Assembly (NCBI RefSeq): GCF_022539505.1
Contig: NC_061512.1
Coordinates: forward strand, 155,107,962-155,171,961
Reading direction: 5' to 3'
Source of the DNA: Lolium rigidum
Taxonomy: Eukaryota; Streptophyta; Magnoliopsida; Poales; Poaceae
DNA: 64,000 bases
The stretch's first letter is position 1; each line of letters starts with the position of its first letter. The notes below the pieces were generated by a model. It was given only the letters and a program-made list of their open reading frames with translations, had not been told where the DNA came from and made no database searches. Of this stretch, positions 31,876 through 42,954 are shown in pieces. The translations under genes and the position numbers were made by a program.

Positions 31876-32394
31876 CTAGGGGCCATTGCTGCCCTCGTCA
31901 TCGCCGTCGCCGTCGCTGTCGGCGCTTCCGGCGGGCTCGTCGTCGCTGCTGCCGCGACCACCTGGAGGACCCTCGTTGTCCTCGTCTTCCTCGCCAGCGT
32001 CGTCTTCGTCGCTGTCGAAGTCACTAAGGTTGCCCGGCCAAGGGCAGAAGCGCTTGGCCGGCGGCTCGTCGGAGGAGGTGCTGTCCTCCTCCTCTTCTTC
32101 TTCCTTCACCTCCTCGGAGGAGGTGAAATCATCCCAGGAGAAGCGGTCGTCGTCGCTCTCCTCCTCCGATTCCCCGTCTGCGAGGAAGCGGAGGTCGCTC
32201 TCCCCATCGGTCGAGGACTTGTCGTCCTCCGACCAGACGGAGAAGTCGTGACTCGACTCATCTCCGTCGGCTATGGCACGGCGGATGTTGGCCGCGTGGG
32301 CCTCCTGCGGGTCCCACTCCAGCGTCGGCTCTCGGAGAGGGGAGGATTGGACGGAAAGTCCCGACGAAGAGGAAGAAGAGGAAGTGGAAGACAT
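31876..32394 (-). CDS. Antisense acidic Ser/Asp/Glu-rich ORF of element B
   Basis: 172 codons on the strand opposite to gag, starting at ATG 32394 in a GCCACC-ATG context and ending TAG at 31876-31878. The protein starts with a Met-Ser/Thr stretch and contains a short basic-aromatic patch (AKRFCPWPGN). The rest is dominated by Ser, Asp and Glu clusters. It has no signal peptide, transmembrane helix or known catalytic motif. Extremely acidic Ser-rich antisense ORFs of this kind are sometimes automatically named VHS3-like in Triticeae, which is probably composition only. An AT-rich TATA-like stretch lies about 85 bp upstream (about 32463-32485). Function unknown. It could be a real accessory gene or a composition-driven artefact. 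Confidence 0.6.
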   Translation of the reverse strand: MSSTSSSSSSSGLSVQSSPLREPTLEWDPQEAHAANIRRAIADGDESSHDFSVWSEDDKSSTDGESDLRFLADGESEEESDDDRFSWDDFTSSEEVKEEEEEEDSTSSDEPPAKRFCPWPGNLSDFDSDEDDAGEEDEDNEGPPGGRGSSDDEPAGSADSDGDGDDEGSNGP

Positions 32395-32652
32395 GGTGGC
32401 AGAGGAGGGTTTTTTTGGAGTGCTAATGCGAAGGGGACGAAGAGAGGAACTGCGAAAAGTGGCTAAATAAAAGGGGATATAGCAGAGATTTAATGCTCAA
32501 GCAGTTTTCGAGGACGTGGTGCCACAACTGTCAAATCGTGCAGAGAAGTTGAGAAGGCAAGGTATCATGATGAAGAATACTGCGACGGTTCTGCTCTGCC
32601 ACGACATGACCCCTCGGAGGAGAAAACAGAGTGGTTTTGAAATTATCATTAC

Positions 32653-32669
32653 CAAAACCAGGGGGCATG
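32653..32669 (+). promoter_or_regulatory. Element B polypurine tract
   Basis: CAAAACCAGGGGGCATG immediately precedes the 3' LTR and fits a plus-strand primer. It is short but correctly placed. Confidence 0.7.
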
Positions 32670-33840
32670 TGTTATCACCGGATTTTGGCCTAATCAGGAG
32701 ATGGGCCGTAAGTGAAGATGGGCTTGAAAGATATATGCACAGAGCATCTTTGAAGCGGCCTTGCGCGAGGAGTTTGGGCTTAATTGCCCGTGTATCTGTA
32801 ATATAGTAGATCGTATGGTAGTTTAGATTAAAAGATAGAGTTTATCTCGTGCACGGTTAGGTGCACGCCCGAATTAGAAAGTCCCTTGGACTATAAATAT
32901 GTATCTAGGGTTATCAGAAAAGGAGGACAATCACGTTCACAACAAACACAAACCAGGCGCATCGCCACCCCTTCTTTCGAGGGTTTCTCCCGGGTAAGCA
33001 TCATGCTGCCTAGATCGCATCTTGCGATCTAGGCAGCGTACGTTTATTCGTCTACCTTGTGTTGCTCGTGCTGAAGCGTTGTTGATGGCGAGTAGCACTA
33101 CTTATCATAGATATTTTGGGGCTTGCATAGATGCTTTTTTACGCATATCTGCTTAGCTATGCCGTCCCTCGATATCTAGCTGCCCTTACGCCTATCCAGG
33201 TGTAAGGGCAGCATCTTGCTTGTTCGTTACTTAGTAGATCTAATCTGTTATCGTTGCTCCTTGATTCTTCAAGGATTAGTTTGATATCCGTATGGTTAGG
33301 CCTTGCAAACGGGTTGAACGATCCGGTAGCGCGTTAGGTATGGTTTGTTAGTCCTAAGAGGGATGTTCGGGAATTAACTTAACGTTGGTTTTTAGGCCTC
33401 TTTTAGGGTTAGCTTTCTGTTATCTTGCGTGTCTATTAGGCTCAATTACGCGTAGGATGTTCCGATCATACGGTGAAAACCCTAAACTGTCGTAGATTAG
33501 TTTAGCTTTGTTTTGATCAAGCAGGATCCCCATGACATTGAAAATCCATCGTGAACCATGGGGCGATCGGCTCTTTGAGCCGATCCACAGGGCAACCTGA
33601 GAGCCGATAGGGCTCGTATTTAATGTTTACATGTCTACCATGCAGGAGCCTAATCGAAGCAACTCTACACCTCCCTGGCCAGGTATAGGTCAGGTGGCAC
33701 GCCCTTGCAAACCGCCAGGACGTGTGCCGGAACAATTTGCGGGACGACGTCGAGGGACCAGGGCCCACTGCCGCCTTGGAAGCCTCCCGGCTCTTCGTGT
33801 TGTTTAACCACTACTAGCGGGTGCGCTTTGGCAGGCAACA
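32670..33840 (+). repeat. Element B 3' LTR
   Basis: 1171 bp, with nine substitutions and two compensating single-base indels relative to the left copy by eye. TATA-like CTATAAATAT at 32891-32900. Hairpins at 33006-33036 and 33565-33585. Confidence 0.93.
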
Positions 33841-33845
33841 CATTG

Positions 33846-34005
33846 AAGCTCACATATCATTATATGATATAAAGAGAATGATTTTATTTAATGTTGGCAT
33901 TATGGGGGGAGGGATAGCTCAATAGTTTAAACCGCACTCCCCCTATTTCCATGCCCACATCTAAACCAAATAAAGTTTTGAGACAAAGGTGTGTTTGCAA
34001 GATGG
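33846..34005 (-). other. Sirevirus spacer after pol
   Basis: AT-rich sequence after the pol stop, containing a GGGGGAG motif (minus) at 33937-33943 and a local palindrome around CATATCATTATATGATAT. Element B inserted at its left edge. Confidence 0.6.
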
Positions 34006-37000
34006 TCAAGCTATACTCCTTGAATCAATGATATTTAGCTCATTCCTCAAATAAGAGAACCTTGCTTCATCAAGAGGCTTCGTGAATATATCGGCAAGTT
34101 GATCTTTGGTAGGAACATAGATGAGCTCAATATCACCACGGGCAACATGATCCCTAATGAAATGATTCTGGATCTCAATATGCTTCGTTCTTGAATGTTG
34201 CACCAGATTATAGGCAATCTTGATAGCACTTTCATTGTCACATAATAGAGGCACTTTGTCACAAATGACACCGTATTCCTTTAAAGTTTGCCTCATCCAT
34301 AACAATTGAGTGCATCCACTTGCGGCGGCAACATATTCGGCTTCGGTGGTGGAGAAAGATATGCAATTTTGCTTCTTAGAAGACCAACACACCAAGGACC
34401 TACAAAGGAATTGGCAAGCCCCGGAAGTTGATTTCCTATCATCCTTATCACCCGCCCAATCCGCATCGGTATATCCATTGAGAATAAAGCTTGAGCCTTT
34501 GGGGTACCAAATACCATATCTTGGGGTATCAACCAAATATCTAAAGATTCTTTTGAGAGCCATCATGTGGCTCTCCTTAGGAGAAGCTTGATACCTTGCA
34601 CACACACCAACACTCAACACTATGTCCAGTCTAGATGCACAAAGGTAAAGCAAGGATCCAATCATGGAGCGATATACCTTTTGATCCACCTCTTTACCAT
34701 TGGGATCTAGTGCAAGATGACATTTGGTAACCATAGGAGTGGCCACACCCTTCAACTCGGTCATCTTGAACCTCTTGAGCATGTCTTGGAGATATTTTGC
34801 TTGATTGGTGAAGGTTCCTTCTCTCAATTGCTTGATCTCAAAACCAAGGAAGAACTTCATCTCTCCCATCATAGACATCTCAAACCTATCGGTCATAAGC
34901 TTTGAAAATTCATCATTGAAAGCTTTGTTAGTAGAGCCAAAGATAATATCATCAACATATAATTGGCAAACGAAAAGCTCCCCATTAACCCTCTTAGTAA
35001 AAAGAGTGGGATCGATTAGCCCAACATCAAACCCACGGTCTACTAACAATTCTTTAAGGTGCTCGTACCAAGCTCTAGGAGCTTGTTTGAGACCATAAAG
35101 TGCTTTATCAAGCTTGTAGACATGGTTAGGAAAGTTGAGATCCTCAAACCCCGGGGGTTGCTTAACATAAACTTCTTCATGCAAAGGACCATTAAGAAAT
35201 GCACTTTTAACATCCATTTGTTGCAACTTAAAGTTATGATGCGATGCATAAGCAAGAAGGATACGGATGGACTCAAGACAAGCCACGGGAGCATAGGTCT
35301 CTCCAAAGTCAATTCCTTCAACTTGAGAGAAACCTTGAGCCACCAATCTTGCCTTGTTCCTCACAATATTTCCAAACTCATCTTGCTTGTTCTTGAATAT
35401 CCACTTAGTGCCTATAACATTGCGGCACTCCTTTGGCTTCTCTACTAAGGTCCACACCTTGTTGCGCTTGAAGTTGTTGAGTTCCTCATGCATGGCTTCC
35501 ACCCAATCCGAATCTTCAAGGGCTTCAAATACTTTCTTGGGTTCCACAACGGAGATATAAGCATGATGATTGCTAAAGTTAGCCAATTGCCTTCTTGTGG
35601 AGACCTTTGCTCGAACATCACCAAGGACCTTGTCATGAGTGTGTCCACGAATTTCAAGGATCCTATCTCTTCTTGCTAGGCGGCGGGCCTCGATCTCCTC
35701 CTTGGTCCTTTTAGGCCTTGGAGGTGTCACTTGATCAACTTGATCATTTGGGTCCCCGTCTTGACCTTCAATTGGAGCTTCCTCAATTTCTTGAGAATGC
35801 TCAACCTCATGTGCTTGATCTTGGACAATGTTTGGTGAAGAGCAAATATCGAATGGTTGATCTTGAATTCTTGGTTGATCTTGTCCTTGATCTTGTACAT
35901 GAGAGGGAGGGTTTTCTTCTTGTTCTTGGGTTGGTGCATCATTAGCTTCAAGGGATGGGGTTTGTTGATGTTGAGAGGATGAGGGCTCCACCGTGGTAGA
36001 GCATAGTTCTTCCCGAGACGCCACACCGTGTCCCTCAATGGGGCGGAAGAATCCCACACCCATTCTTACTATGGCATCTTGAGGTATTTCATCACCTGCA
36101 CATACATCAACTTGCCCCACTTGGGAGCTATCATTTTCTTCGAACCGCACACTACAAGATTCGATGATAATCCCGGAGGCTATATCAAAGACTCTATAAG
36201 TGTGAGATTCGACACCGTAACCAACAAATATACCCTCCAAAGCTTTAGGAGCAAATTTAGACAAACGAACTCCTTTGATTTTGTAGAAACACTTACAACC
36301 GAACACCTTGAAGTATGAGATATTAGGCTTGTTGCCGGTGAGTATTTCATATGGAGTCTTGTTCAATCCCTTGCGGAGGTAGAGCCGGTTAGAAGAATGG
36401 CAAGCGGTGGAGATGGCTTCGGCCCAAAAGTTATAGCGGGATTTATACTCCGCCATCATAGATCTTGCCATATCCATAAGAGTCCGGTTCTTCCTCTCCG
36501 CAACACCATTTTGTTGAGGGGTGTAAGCAGCGGAATATTGATGACGAATCCCCTCATCACTAAGAAAATCATTGAGTGTGTAGTTCTTGAACTCGGAGCC
36601 GTTGTCACTTCTTATTGCCATAATGAGGAGGTTGTGTTGGCGTTGCACCTCGGTAGCAAAGTCAATGAATATTTGTTGAGTCTCATCTTTCGTCTTGAGA
36701 AAGTAGACCCAAGTGTATCTTGAGTAATCATCAACAATTACCAAGCAATGTTTCTTCGCGCCAATACTTGCATGAGTACCGGGACCAAAGAGATCCACAT
36801 GAAGGAGCTCCAAGATCCTCTTGGAAGAGATGATAGTCTTGCTTGGATACGGAGAGTCATGCATTTTGCCTTCAACACAAGCCCTACAAACACGATCTTT
36901 GGCAAAAGAAACATTTTCCATTAGTCCCACAATATGGTTCCCCTTGTGAAGACTTTGCAAAGTTCTCATGTTGACATGGGCTAGGCGGCGATGCCACAAC

Positions 37001-37400
37001 CAACCCACATCCGCCTTTCCGAATAGGCACATCGCACTTGAAGTGGTGGTCCCCGAAAAGTCCACCACATACAAGTTATGTTCGCGATACCCAACGAAAG
37101 CAACTTTTAGAGTCTTGCTCCACAAGAGGACCACAATATCATTATCAATAAAGACGGCGAAACCCATCTTGCCAAGGGCGGAAAACGGAAAGCAAATTGT
37201 AACCAAGGGTTTTGACAAGCATGACATCCACAAGTGTTATGTTGTGTGCAACCACAACCTTGCCAAAACCCATTACCTCGGATGTAGAATTATCGCCAAA
37301 GGAGACGGTGATATTGTTTATGTTGGGCCTCAACTCCTTGACGAGGTTCTTGCCGCCGGTCATATGACTTGTACATCCACTATCAAGTACCCATTTTGAA
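34006..37400 (-). CDS. Sirevirus pol: protease, integrase, RT, RNase H
   Basis: A 1075-codon open frame from 37233 to 34006 is preceded by the protease in damaged frames ([12 protein letters not shown] at about 37360-37400, frameshift near 37190). In order on the minus strand come the GAG pre-integrase HRRLAHVN (about 36975), a zinc-binding CRACVEGK, the integrase core with VDDYSRYTW and [15 protein letters not shown] with [21 protein letters not shown] and YVDD (about 34960), and RNase H with [18 protein letters not shown] and TTEAEYVAA. The copy has intact catalytic motifs in integrase, RT and RNase H but a broken protease, so gag-pol maturation from this copy would fail. Sireviruses normally separate gag and pol by a stop or frame change, as seen here near 37400-37428. 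Confidence 0.9.
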
Positions 37401-37427
37401 CCTCCGGCGGCATAGTCCTACAGGAGA

Positions 37428-38957
37428 TCAATTCTTGGATTTAGGTACCCATTTCTCAATGGGTCCTCTTTTGTTAGCAACAAGGGTCTTTGGGACCCAA
37501 ATTGACCAAGCAACATAACCATCATATGGGCCAACATATTTAGCATAAACATCACCATAATAATCTTTAAATAGAACATAGTGAGGGTTAGCATTTCCCG
37601 CATTATCATCATTAATGGTGTTGCCCTTAGGGGCTTCACCATTGGTGATAGCTTTCTTCTTCTCTTGTGCGGGCTTGGCCTTTTGCTTGTTTGCCTTCTT
37701 CGCCTTGGCATTGTAACCTAGGCCCTCCCTCCCATTGTTTGATCTTTTCTTACTCAAAAGATCATCCAAAGAGAGTTTACTTTGGGGAGAGGAGGCCTTA
37801 GCAAGTTCATCCTTCAACCTAGCATTTTCCTCAATAATATTTGCATGATCACAAGAAGGGGTAGAGGAACTAGGCACATCATATGAAGCAAGCCTAATTT
37901 GAAGTTGCTCATTTGACTTGGATAGGAGAGAGTATTCACTCTTCAAAGCTTTGTGAGCTTTGTCTAGTTCATCTAGATCCTTCACAAGTTTCTCATGATC
38001 AACACCAAGTTGGGCCTTTTCCTTTTTAAGCAATTTAGTCTTAGCCCTAGCATGATCTCTAGCTTTAGTGAGCTTGTTAATTTCATCTTGAGGCTCTTCA
38101 AGATTTTCTAGCCTCTCCTCAAGAGAGGCTATAGTTTCTTGACTTTCCTCAAGGGCATTTTTAAGAGCATGGATTTCAAGAGAGTCTTCTCTCTCTATTT
38201 GACCCTTTTTCTCAAGCATATCATTTTGTTGAGCTAAACGAGCCATGAGATTTGAAACATGCTTTTTGTTGATACCTTGTAGGTTAAACATGAATTCATC
38301 AAATTCTAGCATTTCTTGTTTCACTTTTAGACTAGCATCATCAACCCCTAGATCACTAGATATGTTAGGCATAGAGGGGCTAGGAGATGATACCTCGGAG
38401 GATTTGGCCATGAGACAACTTTCCTCCTCCACATGAATGATCTCATTGGGGGATTCACTTGGTGATGAAGAGTTAGTGGAGAGGGAGGCAAGAGCTACCA
38501 ATCCATTAGAGCTTGCATCTTCTTCATCATCAACATCATCATCTCCGGAGGAGTATTCTTCTTGAGTTGTTAGCACAATAGATGTGTCCAAGGAGGACTT
38601 TGCCATGAAGCAATGTGCATTCTTGATATGAGGATTCTCATTGGGGGATTCAAAGAGAGATGAAGAGGGAATGTTGGTAGTGACAATGGCGGCCACTTCC
38701 TTTGAGCTTTCTCCTTCATCATCACTAGAGCTTACAACTTCATCGGAAGAATATTCTTCCCTAGTCACAAGCACAACTCTTGGGGACTTCTTGCCCTTCT
38801 TGGTCTTGTTGTTGTAGAACTTCTTGTTGGGGGCTTTTGAATATTTGCCCTTTGATTCTTTGCTCTTGTCCTTGGGAATGAGCCTTCCATTATGTAGCTC
38901 TCTATTCTCATAGGGGCATTCGGCAATGAAGTGGCGCTTGTCATCACAATTTAGCAT
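37428..38957 (-). CDS. Sirevirus gag, zinc knuckle and coiled-coil part
   Basis: 510-codon frame starting within the CCHC knuckle (NCDDKRHFIAECP; the first Cys lies just upstream across a one-base frameshift at about 38955). A Lys-rich segment follows, then two Ser/Asp/Glu-rich repeats around EEYSS. A long heptad-rich coiled coil (about 38240-37890, with EERLENLEE and KALKSEYSLLSK) precedes a Lys-rich C-terminal tail with AKKANKQKAKPAQEKKKA. A coiled coil after the knuckle is characteristic of Sirevirus gag and thought to mediate protein interactions. The frame ends with a stop at 37428-37430. Confidence 0.85.
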   Translation of the reverse strand: MLNCDDKRHFIAECPYENRELHNGRLIPKDKSKESKGKYSKAPNKKFYNNKTKKGKKSPRVVLVTREEYSSDEVVSSSDDEGESSKEVAAIVTTNIPSSSLFESPNENPHIKNAHCFMAKSSLDTSIVLTTQEEYSSGDDDVDDEEDASSNGLVALASLSTNSSSPSESPNEIIHVEEESCLMAKSSEVSSPSPSMPNISSDLGVDDASLKVKQEMLEFDEFMFNLQGINKKHVSNLMARLAQQNDMLEKKGQIEREDSLEIHALKNALEESQETIASLEERLENLEEPQDEINKLTKARDHARAKTKLLKKEKAQLGVDHEKLVKDLDELDKAHKALKSEYSLLSKSNEQLQIRLASYDVPSSSTPSCDHANIIEENARLKDELAKASSPQSKLSLDDLLSKKRSNNGREGLGYNAKAKKANKQKAKPAQEKKKAITNGEAPKGNTINDDNAGNANPHYVLFKDYYGDVYAKYVGPYDGYVAWSIWVPKTLVANKRGPIEKWVPKSKN

Positions 38958-39105
38958 GATCTTGTCTTTGGACCAAAGCTAGTGAACCCACTTTTGTGGT
39001 TTCTCTTGATGTTGTCTTCCTTGGCCTTGGAGGGATCAACCCAAAATGACTTTGTATGGAAGGCCATGTGATCATGATAGTGGCATTCCAAATCTTCCGG
39101 ATAGG

Positions 39106-40164
39106 TCATACTCCAAGATGCCCTATATTGTTCTTGAGGGTACACTTCTTCAACGGGGTTGACCACCAAGGCAAGATTGTTCCCTTTGCCATACCAATGG
39201 CACGATTGCGAGAATCATGAGAGTTTTGCTCGAGCACCTTGAGGGCTTGCATCTCGTGCACGGCATCTTGAGATGAGAGAGAGGAATAGCATTCTCTCCC
39301 AACAAGGGTCTTGACATCAATGGGTACAAACGGCATCATGCATTCAATGTACTTCTCCTTGATCCAAGAGTCATTGATGTGGGTGGCACCACTAAGACGG
39401 AAGGCATCGGCAATGATGAGGAGTCTTCCATACATGACTTGATGATCTTCATCCGGTAGCCTCATGAATCCTTCGGCTTGATTCCGAAGAGCATTATACT
39501 TGTTCCTTCTTGTGCTCTCACTTCCAATGCAACTAGCGGCCAATCCATCCCAAGCTTCCTTGGCGGTGGTGTAGTTCCGAACACGAGGAAGCTCTTGTGT
39601 TCCCACACTAGTTTGAATCATGTGCAAGGCGGTGTTGTTGAGTTGACTATCAACCGCTTCTCTTCTAGTCAACTTGTCGGGGTTGTATGGCTTGAAGCCT
39701 TCCAAGATGATTCTCCAAAGTTCATTGGAGGCAGTGCAAACATGAGAGCGAAACTCAAATTGCCAAGTATCGAAATTCTCAACGGAAAACTTAGGTGGGT
39801 CGCCTCGAATGTTCAAATGGGGATGTGGAACCGGTATATCGGGAGCTAGAAAAGGTGGAGCTACTCGATTGTAGCTCTCACCTCCACTAGTTCCACTAGG
39901 ATATGCAATGGGAGATTTGATAGTGTTTAAGTTATCACCTTCCACGGGTTTGGTAGAGGAGGGTAGTGCCGAAGCACCTCCCTCTTCTAACACACCCGCG
40001 TCCTTTACCTATACGACGGGAGCCTTAGGAGGGACCGGAGTCAAAAGCTCGGAAATCAATTTTCTCATGCTTTCCATTTGAGCGTCCATGGAGGATCTCA
40101 ACGAATTGATGTCCTCCATGGTGACCAACTTTCCGGCCTCTTCCGGAGGCACATCGTCCGGCAT
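39106..40164 (-). pseudogene. Sirevirus gag, N-terminal part with one early stop
   Basis: The natural start is the ATG at 40164, followed by a Met/Ser-rich helix with MEDINSLRSS. An in-frame TAG falls near 40009-40011, and the same frame then stays open from 39993 to about 39106. The UBN2-type gag core has NFDTWQFEFRSHVCTAS, AKEAWDGLAASC and a MYGRLLIIADAFRL motif. A frameshift near 39150 moves to the frame covering 39169-38951, which leads into the zinc knuckle. The single early stop and two frameshifts inactivate gag. Confidence 0.85.
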
Positions 40165-40198
40165 ACTCTTAGGCGGTTAAGCCCGAAATAAGAGCCGA

Positions 40199-40211
40199 GG
40201 CTCTGATACCA
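40199..40211 (-). promoter_or_regulatory. Sirevirus primer-binding site (initiator tRNA-Met)
   Basis: On the minus strand TGGTATCAGAGCC begins two bases inside the right LTR, giving the minus orientation of the element. Confidence 0.9.
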
Positions 40212-40213
40212 AT

Positions 40214-41432
40214 TGAAAGGATCGTATGCCGCACCTAGAGGGGGGTGAATAGGTGCTAACCAATTTTTAGTTCATTTTCAATTTAGGTTTGACACAAAGG
40301 TAAATTCTCTAGATATGCAACTAAGTGAATTTACCTATATGACAAGGTTATCAACTAAGCAAGATATAGCTACGCAATATATAGGAGATAGAGTGGGATA
40401 GAGGTAACCGAGAGTGTAGCACGCGTTGACACGGAGATGATTCCCGTAGTTCCCTTCCTTTGCAAGAAGGTACGTCTACGTTTGGAGGAGTGTGGTTGCT
40501 ACGCAAGCCAAACCAACAGCCACGAAGGCTTCACTCAGATCTCCCGTGATCAACGCCATGAAGGCCTAGCCCACTTCCACTAAGGGATTTCCTCGAGGCG
40601 GAAACCGGGCCTTTACAAGGTTCTTGGGGCACACATCCACAACTGAATTGGAGGCTCCCAAATCTGTAACAATACAACAATCAACAACAACACATCAACA
40701 ACAAATCAACTAGGGGACCAAATAGGAACACTAGCATGAGATCCCTCAAACAAGTGAGGGGGAAATGAAGAACGCTTCGGTGAGGATGTAGATCGGTGGC
40801 TTCTCCTTCGAATCTCCAAAGATCAAGAGATTTGGTTGGGGGAGGAAGGAGATCTTGCAAATCTTGTGTTTCTTGAGGTGGCTCTAATGGAGGTGGCTTG
40901 GCAGAATTCTTGAGCAATGATTGAGCAAGCCACCAAGGTAGAAGAAGGGGGTATTTATACCTCCCCTCAAAAAGAGCCGTTGCAGCTTCCGGGGGGCCGG
41001 ATATTCCGGCCTAAGTAAGGGCCTTCGGGACAAAACAGTGACATTATCCGGCCAAATGTCCGGCTCGTATGCAGAGAAGCAAATCTTCAGGTCCTTAGCC
41101 AAAATCGAGGGGGCCGGATATTTCCAAAATATCCGGCCCGGATATTCCGGCCCTGGTACAATACCGGGACAATATCCGGGCAAAAATCCGGCCCCTCTAC
41201 TGCGCTGCTTTTCCTCAGAGACTTAGCCAAAATCAGGGGGCCGGATATTTCAACAATATCCGGCCCGGATTATCCGGCCTGGCCAACTTTTTCTGATTAC
41301 TTTTGACAGACGATCAAATCCAACACACATGAATAGATATCTATGTAATCCCTGTACCACTTTAACAAACATTAGTGTATCACATACATTGACATCAAAC
41401 ACTCAAAACATAATATGAGAGATGTTCTTTCA
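40214..41432 (-). repeat. Sirevirus 5' LTR (right copy)
   Basis: 1219 bp, TGAAAGGATCG to TTCTTTCA. The palindrome cluster lies at about 40990-41280. It lacks about 30 bp present in the left LTR between two CCGG words, so the deletion probably arose by recombination between palindrome repeats. Confidence 0.93.
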
Positions 41433-41437
41433 TATGG

Positions 41438-42454
41438 CTAGGTCGAACCTCGTCTGATAGAGCGTGGACTTGTGACCAATTGCCTTGCACGGCAAATGCT
41501 AAAGCCATCTTTCAGGCTTCGGTTATGTCGGTGCTTGGAAATAGAGTTTCCTGCCTCTTTTGGAAAGACCATTGTATCAATAACAAAAGTGTGGATATGG
41601 TTGCTCCTCTCTTGCTTGATTTTGTGGACAAGCGCGCCCTACGCACCCGTACTGTGGCGCAGGGGCTGCCGGCACATGCTTGGGTGCATGATCTCCCGGC
41701 AGGTCTTTCGGTCCCGGCGTTAGTCCAATATCTCAATCTTTGGAACGAGCTCTCCAGTGTGCACTTGGTGGAGGACATGGCCGACTCGTTCACATGGATA
41801 TGGACTACTTCGAAAGAGTTCTCCGTGAAGTCTGCATACTTGGCCTTTTTTGAGGGGCATACTTTGTGGGCGTGGCACGGCCCGATTTGGAAATGCAAGG
41901 CTCCTCTCAAATTCAAACTATTTGCGTGGAAAGTGGCGTGGAATCGTTGCTGGACGGGAGAACGAAGGCTTCGTCACGGCTTGACTAACGACGATTCTTG
42001 CACCTTCTGCTTGCAACACTCAGAGACTATTGACCATTTTCTCCTCCAGTGCCCTTTCTCCCGAATCATCTGGTTCGAAATCCTGAAGGACTTGGACCGC
42101 ACCTCCCTTATTCCGACCAATGTGGATGGCCTCCTCGAGTGGTGGCCGCGTGTGCTTGAGTCCTGGCCGACCAAGCTGAAGCCTCAAGCGTGCTCCCTCT
42201 TCTTGTTGGTTCTTAGGTCGATTTGGATTGAGCGAAACAATAGGATCTTCAAGAAGAAATCTAGGTCGGAGGCTCTTCTTCTCGACTCGATTGTCGAGGA
42301 AGCGGATAGGTGGAAACTCGTGGGGTTTTTGTGAGGAGTTTGTTTTTCCTCTTTGGCCTTGGCCACGTGTGTTGTAAGTGTGGAGTTTGTATTTGGTTCT
42401 TCCTCTATCTATATAAAAAAGGCGTGCTTTCTCGCGCGTTCCTGAAAAAAAAAA
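41438..42454 (+). pseudogene. LINE ORF2, right half, with 3' UTR and A-tail
   Basis: Resumes exactly in phase with the left half after removal of the Sirevirus and one TATGG. The frame is open to the TGA at 42332-42334. It encodes the C-terminal zf-RVT region (FKLFAWKVAWNRCWTGERRL, CTFC...DHF...CPF at about 42000-42062) and no RNase H. The 3' UTR has GGCGTGC/GCGCG half-complementary words and ends in ten A at about 42445-42454. No clear target-site duplication was found for this LINE. Confidence 0.88.
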
Positions 42455-42954
42455 GATAGGGGCAATTGTTCGCTCAGTAGCTTTTCTTCATTCTCGGGCC
42501 AGATTTGAAAAGCACAATCCATTATTGTACCCAAATTATGTGTTTTTTTGGTGAGATCGCCCATGGAATGACAATTGAAGCTGAAACAAACATCTTCAGT
42601 GGCCCAAGAAAATATTTGTGCTTGAAAAACAGTTAGCAATCATTTAGGAGATTAAGTAGAATATCCAATGTCAAGCTAGTTTTGATCTCCTCACTTCAAA
42701 CAACAGAGCGCATCGTAATGAATAAGAGAATAAGATAAGATATACGGAGTATATGTAATTACACTTTTAAAAATGTCACCGGGTACATCGATCGATCAGG
42801 ATTTGATTTAAGTCCGGGCATAAGTGAATTTATGACAAACTAATGCGAGCATACCTAGACTCTAAGACGACATGAGAAAACAGGAAGTTCAAACAATCAA
42901 ACTCAACGAAACAATTTAAACTTGGAGTTGACCAAACCAATCCAAGCCCTAATT

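Larger units (their letters stand above)
24615..33840 (+). mobile_element. Element B: Ty3/gypsy-like, gag-protease only, plus antisense acidic ORF
   Basis: Two 1171-bp LTRs (24615-25785 and 32670-33840) start TGTTATCACC and end GGCAACA, with perfect CATTG duplications at 24610-24614 and 33841-33845. The primer-binding site is at 25791-25808 and a CCAGGGGGCATG polypurine tract precedes the right LTR. The 6.9-kb interior encodes gag and an aspartic protease on the plus strand, then 1.9 kb of non-coding DNA, then an antisense acidic ORF. No RT, RNase H or integrase motif is present and there is no gap, so this copy is non-autonomous. The LTRs differ at about nine bases (under 1%), indicating a recent insertion. 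It was itself entered by an 880-bp retroposon. Confidence 0.93.
12366..41432 (-). mobile_element. Sirevirus (Ty1/copia, Maximus-like), host of the nested block
   Basis: LTRs at 12366-13618 (the 3' LTR in element sense) and 40214-41432 (5' LTR) begin TGAAAG and end CTTTCA. They are flanked by a perfect 5-bp target duplication, TATGG at 12361-12365 and 41433-41437. A Met-type primer-binding site lies at 40199-40211. A polypurine tract adjoins the other LTR at 13619-13634. Internal order on the minus strand is gag with coiled coil, zinc knuckle, protease, integrase, RT, RNase H, then an extra ORF3. The large gag, ORF3 after pol and repeated GGGGGAG motifs near the 3' LTR are Sirevirus traits. 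Subtracting elements B and C leaves about 11.9 kb. The LTRs differ by about eight substitutions plus indels over some 1.2 kb. Confidence 0.92.
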
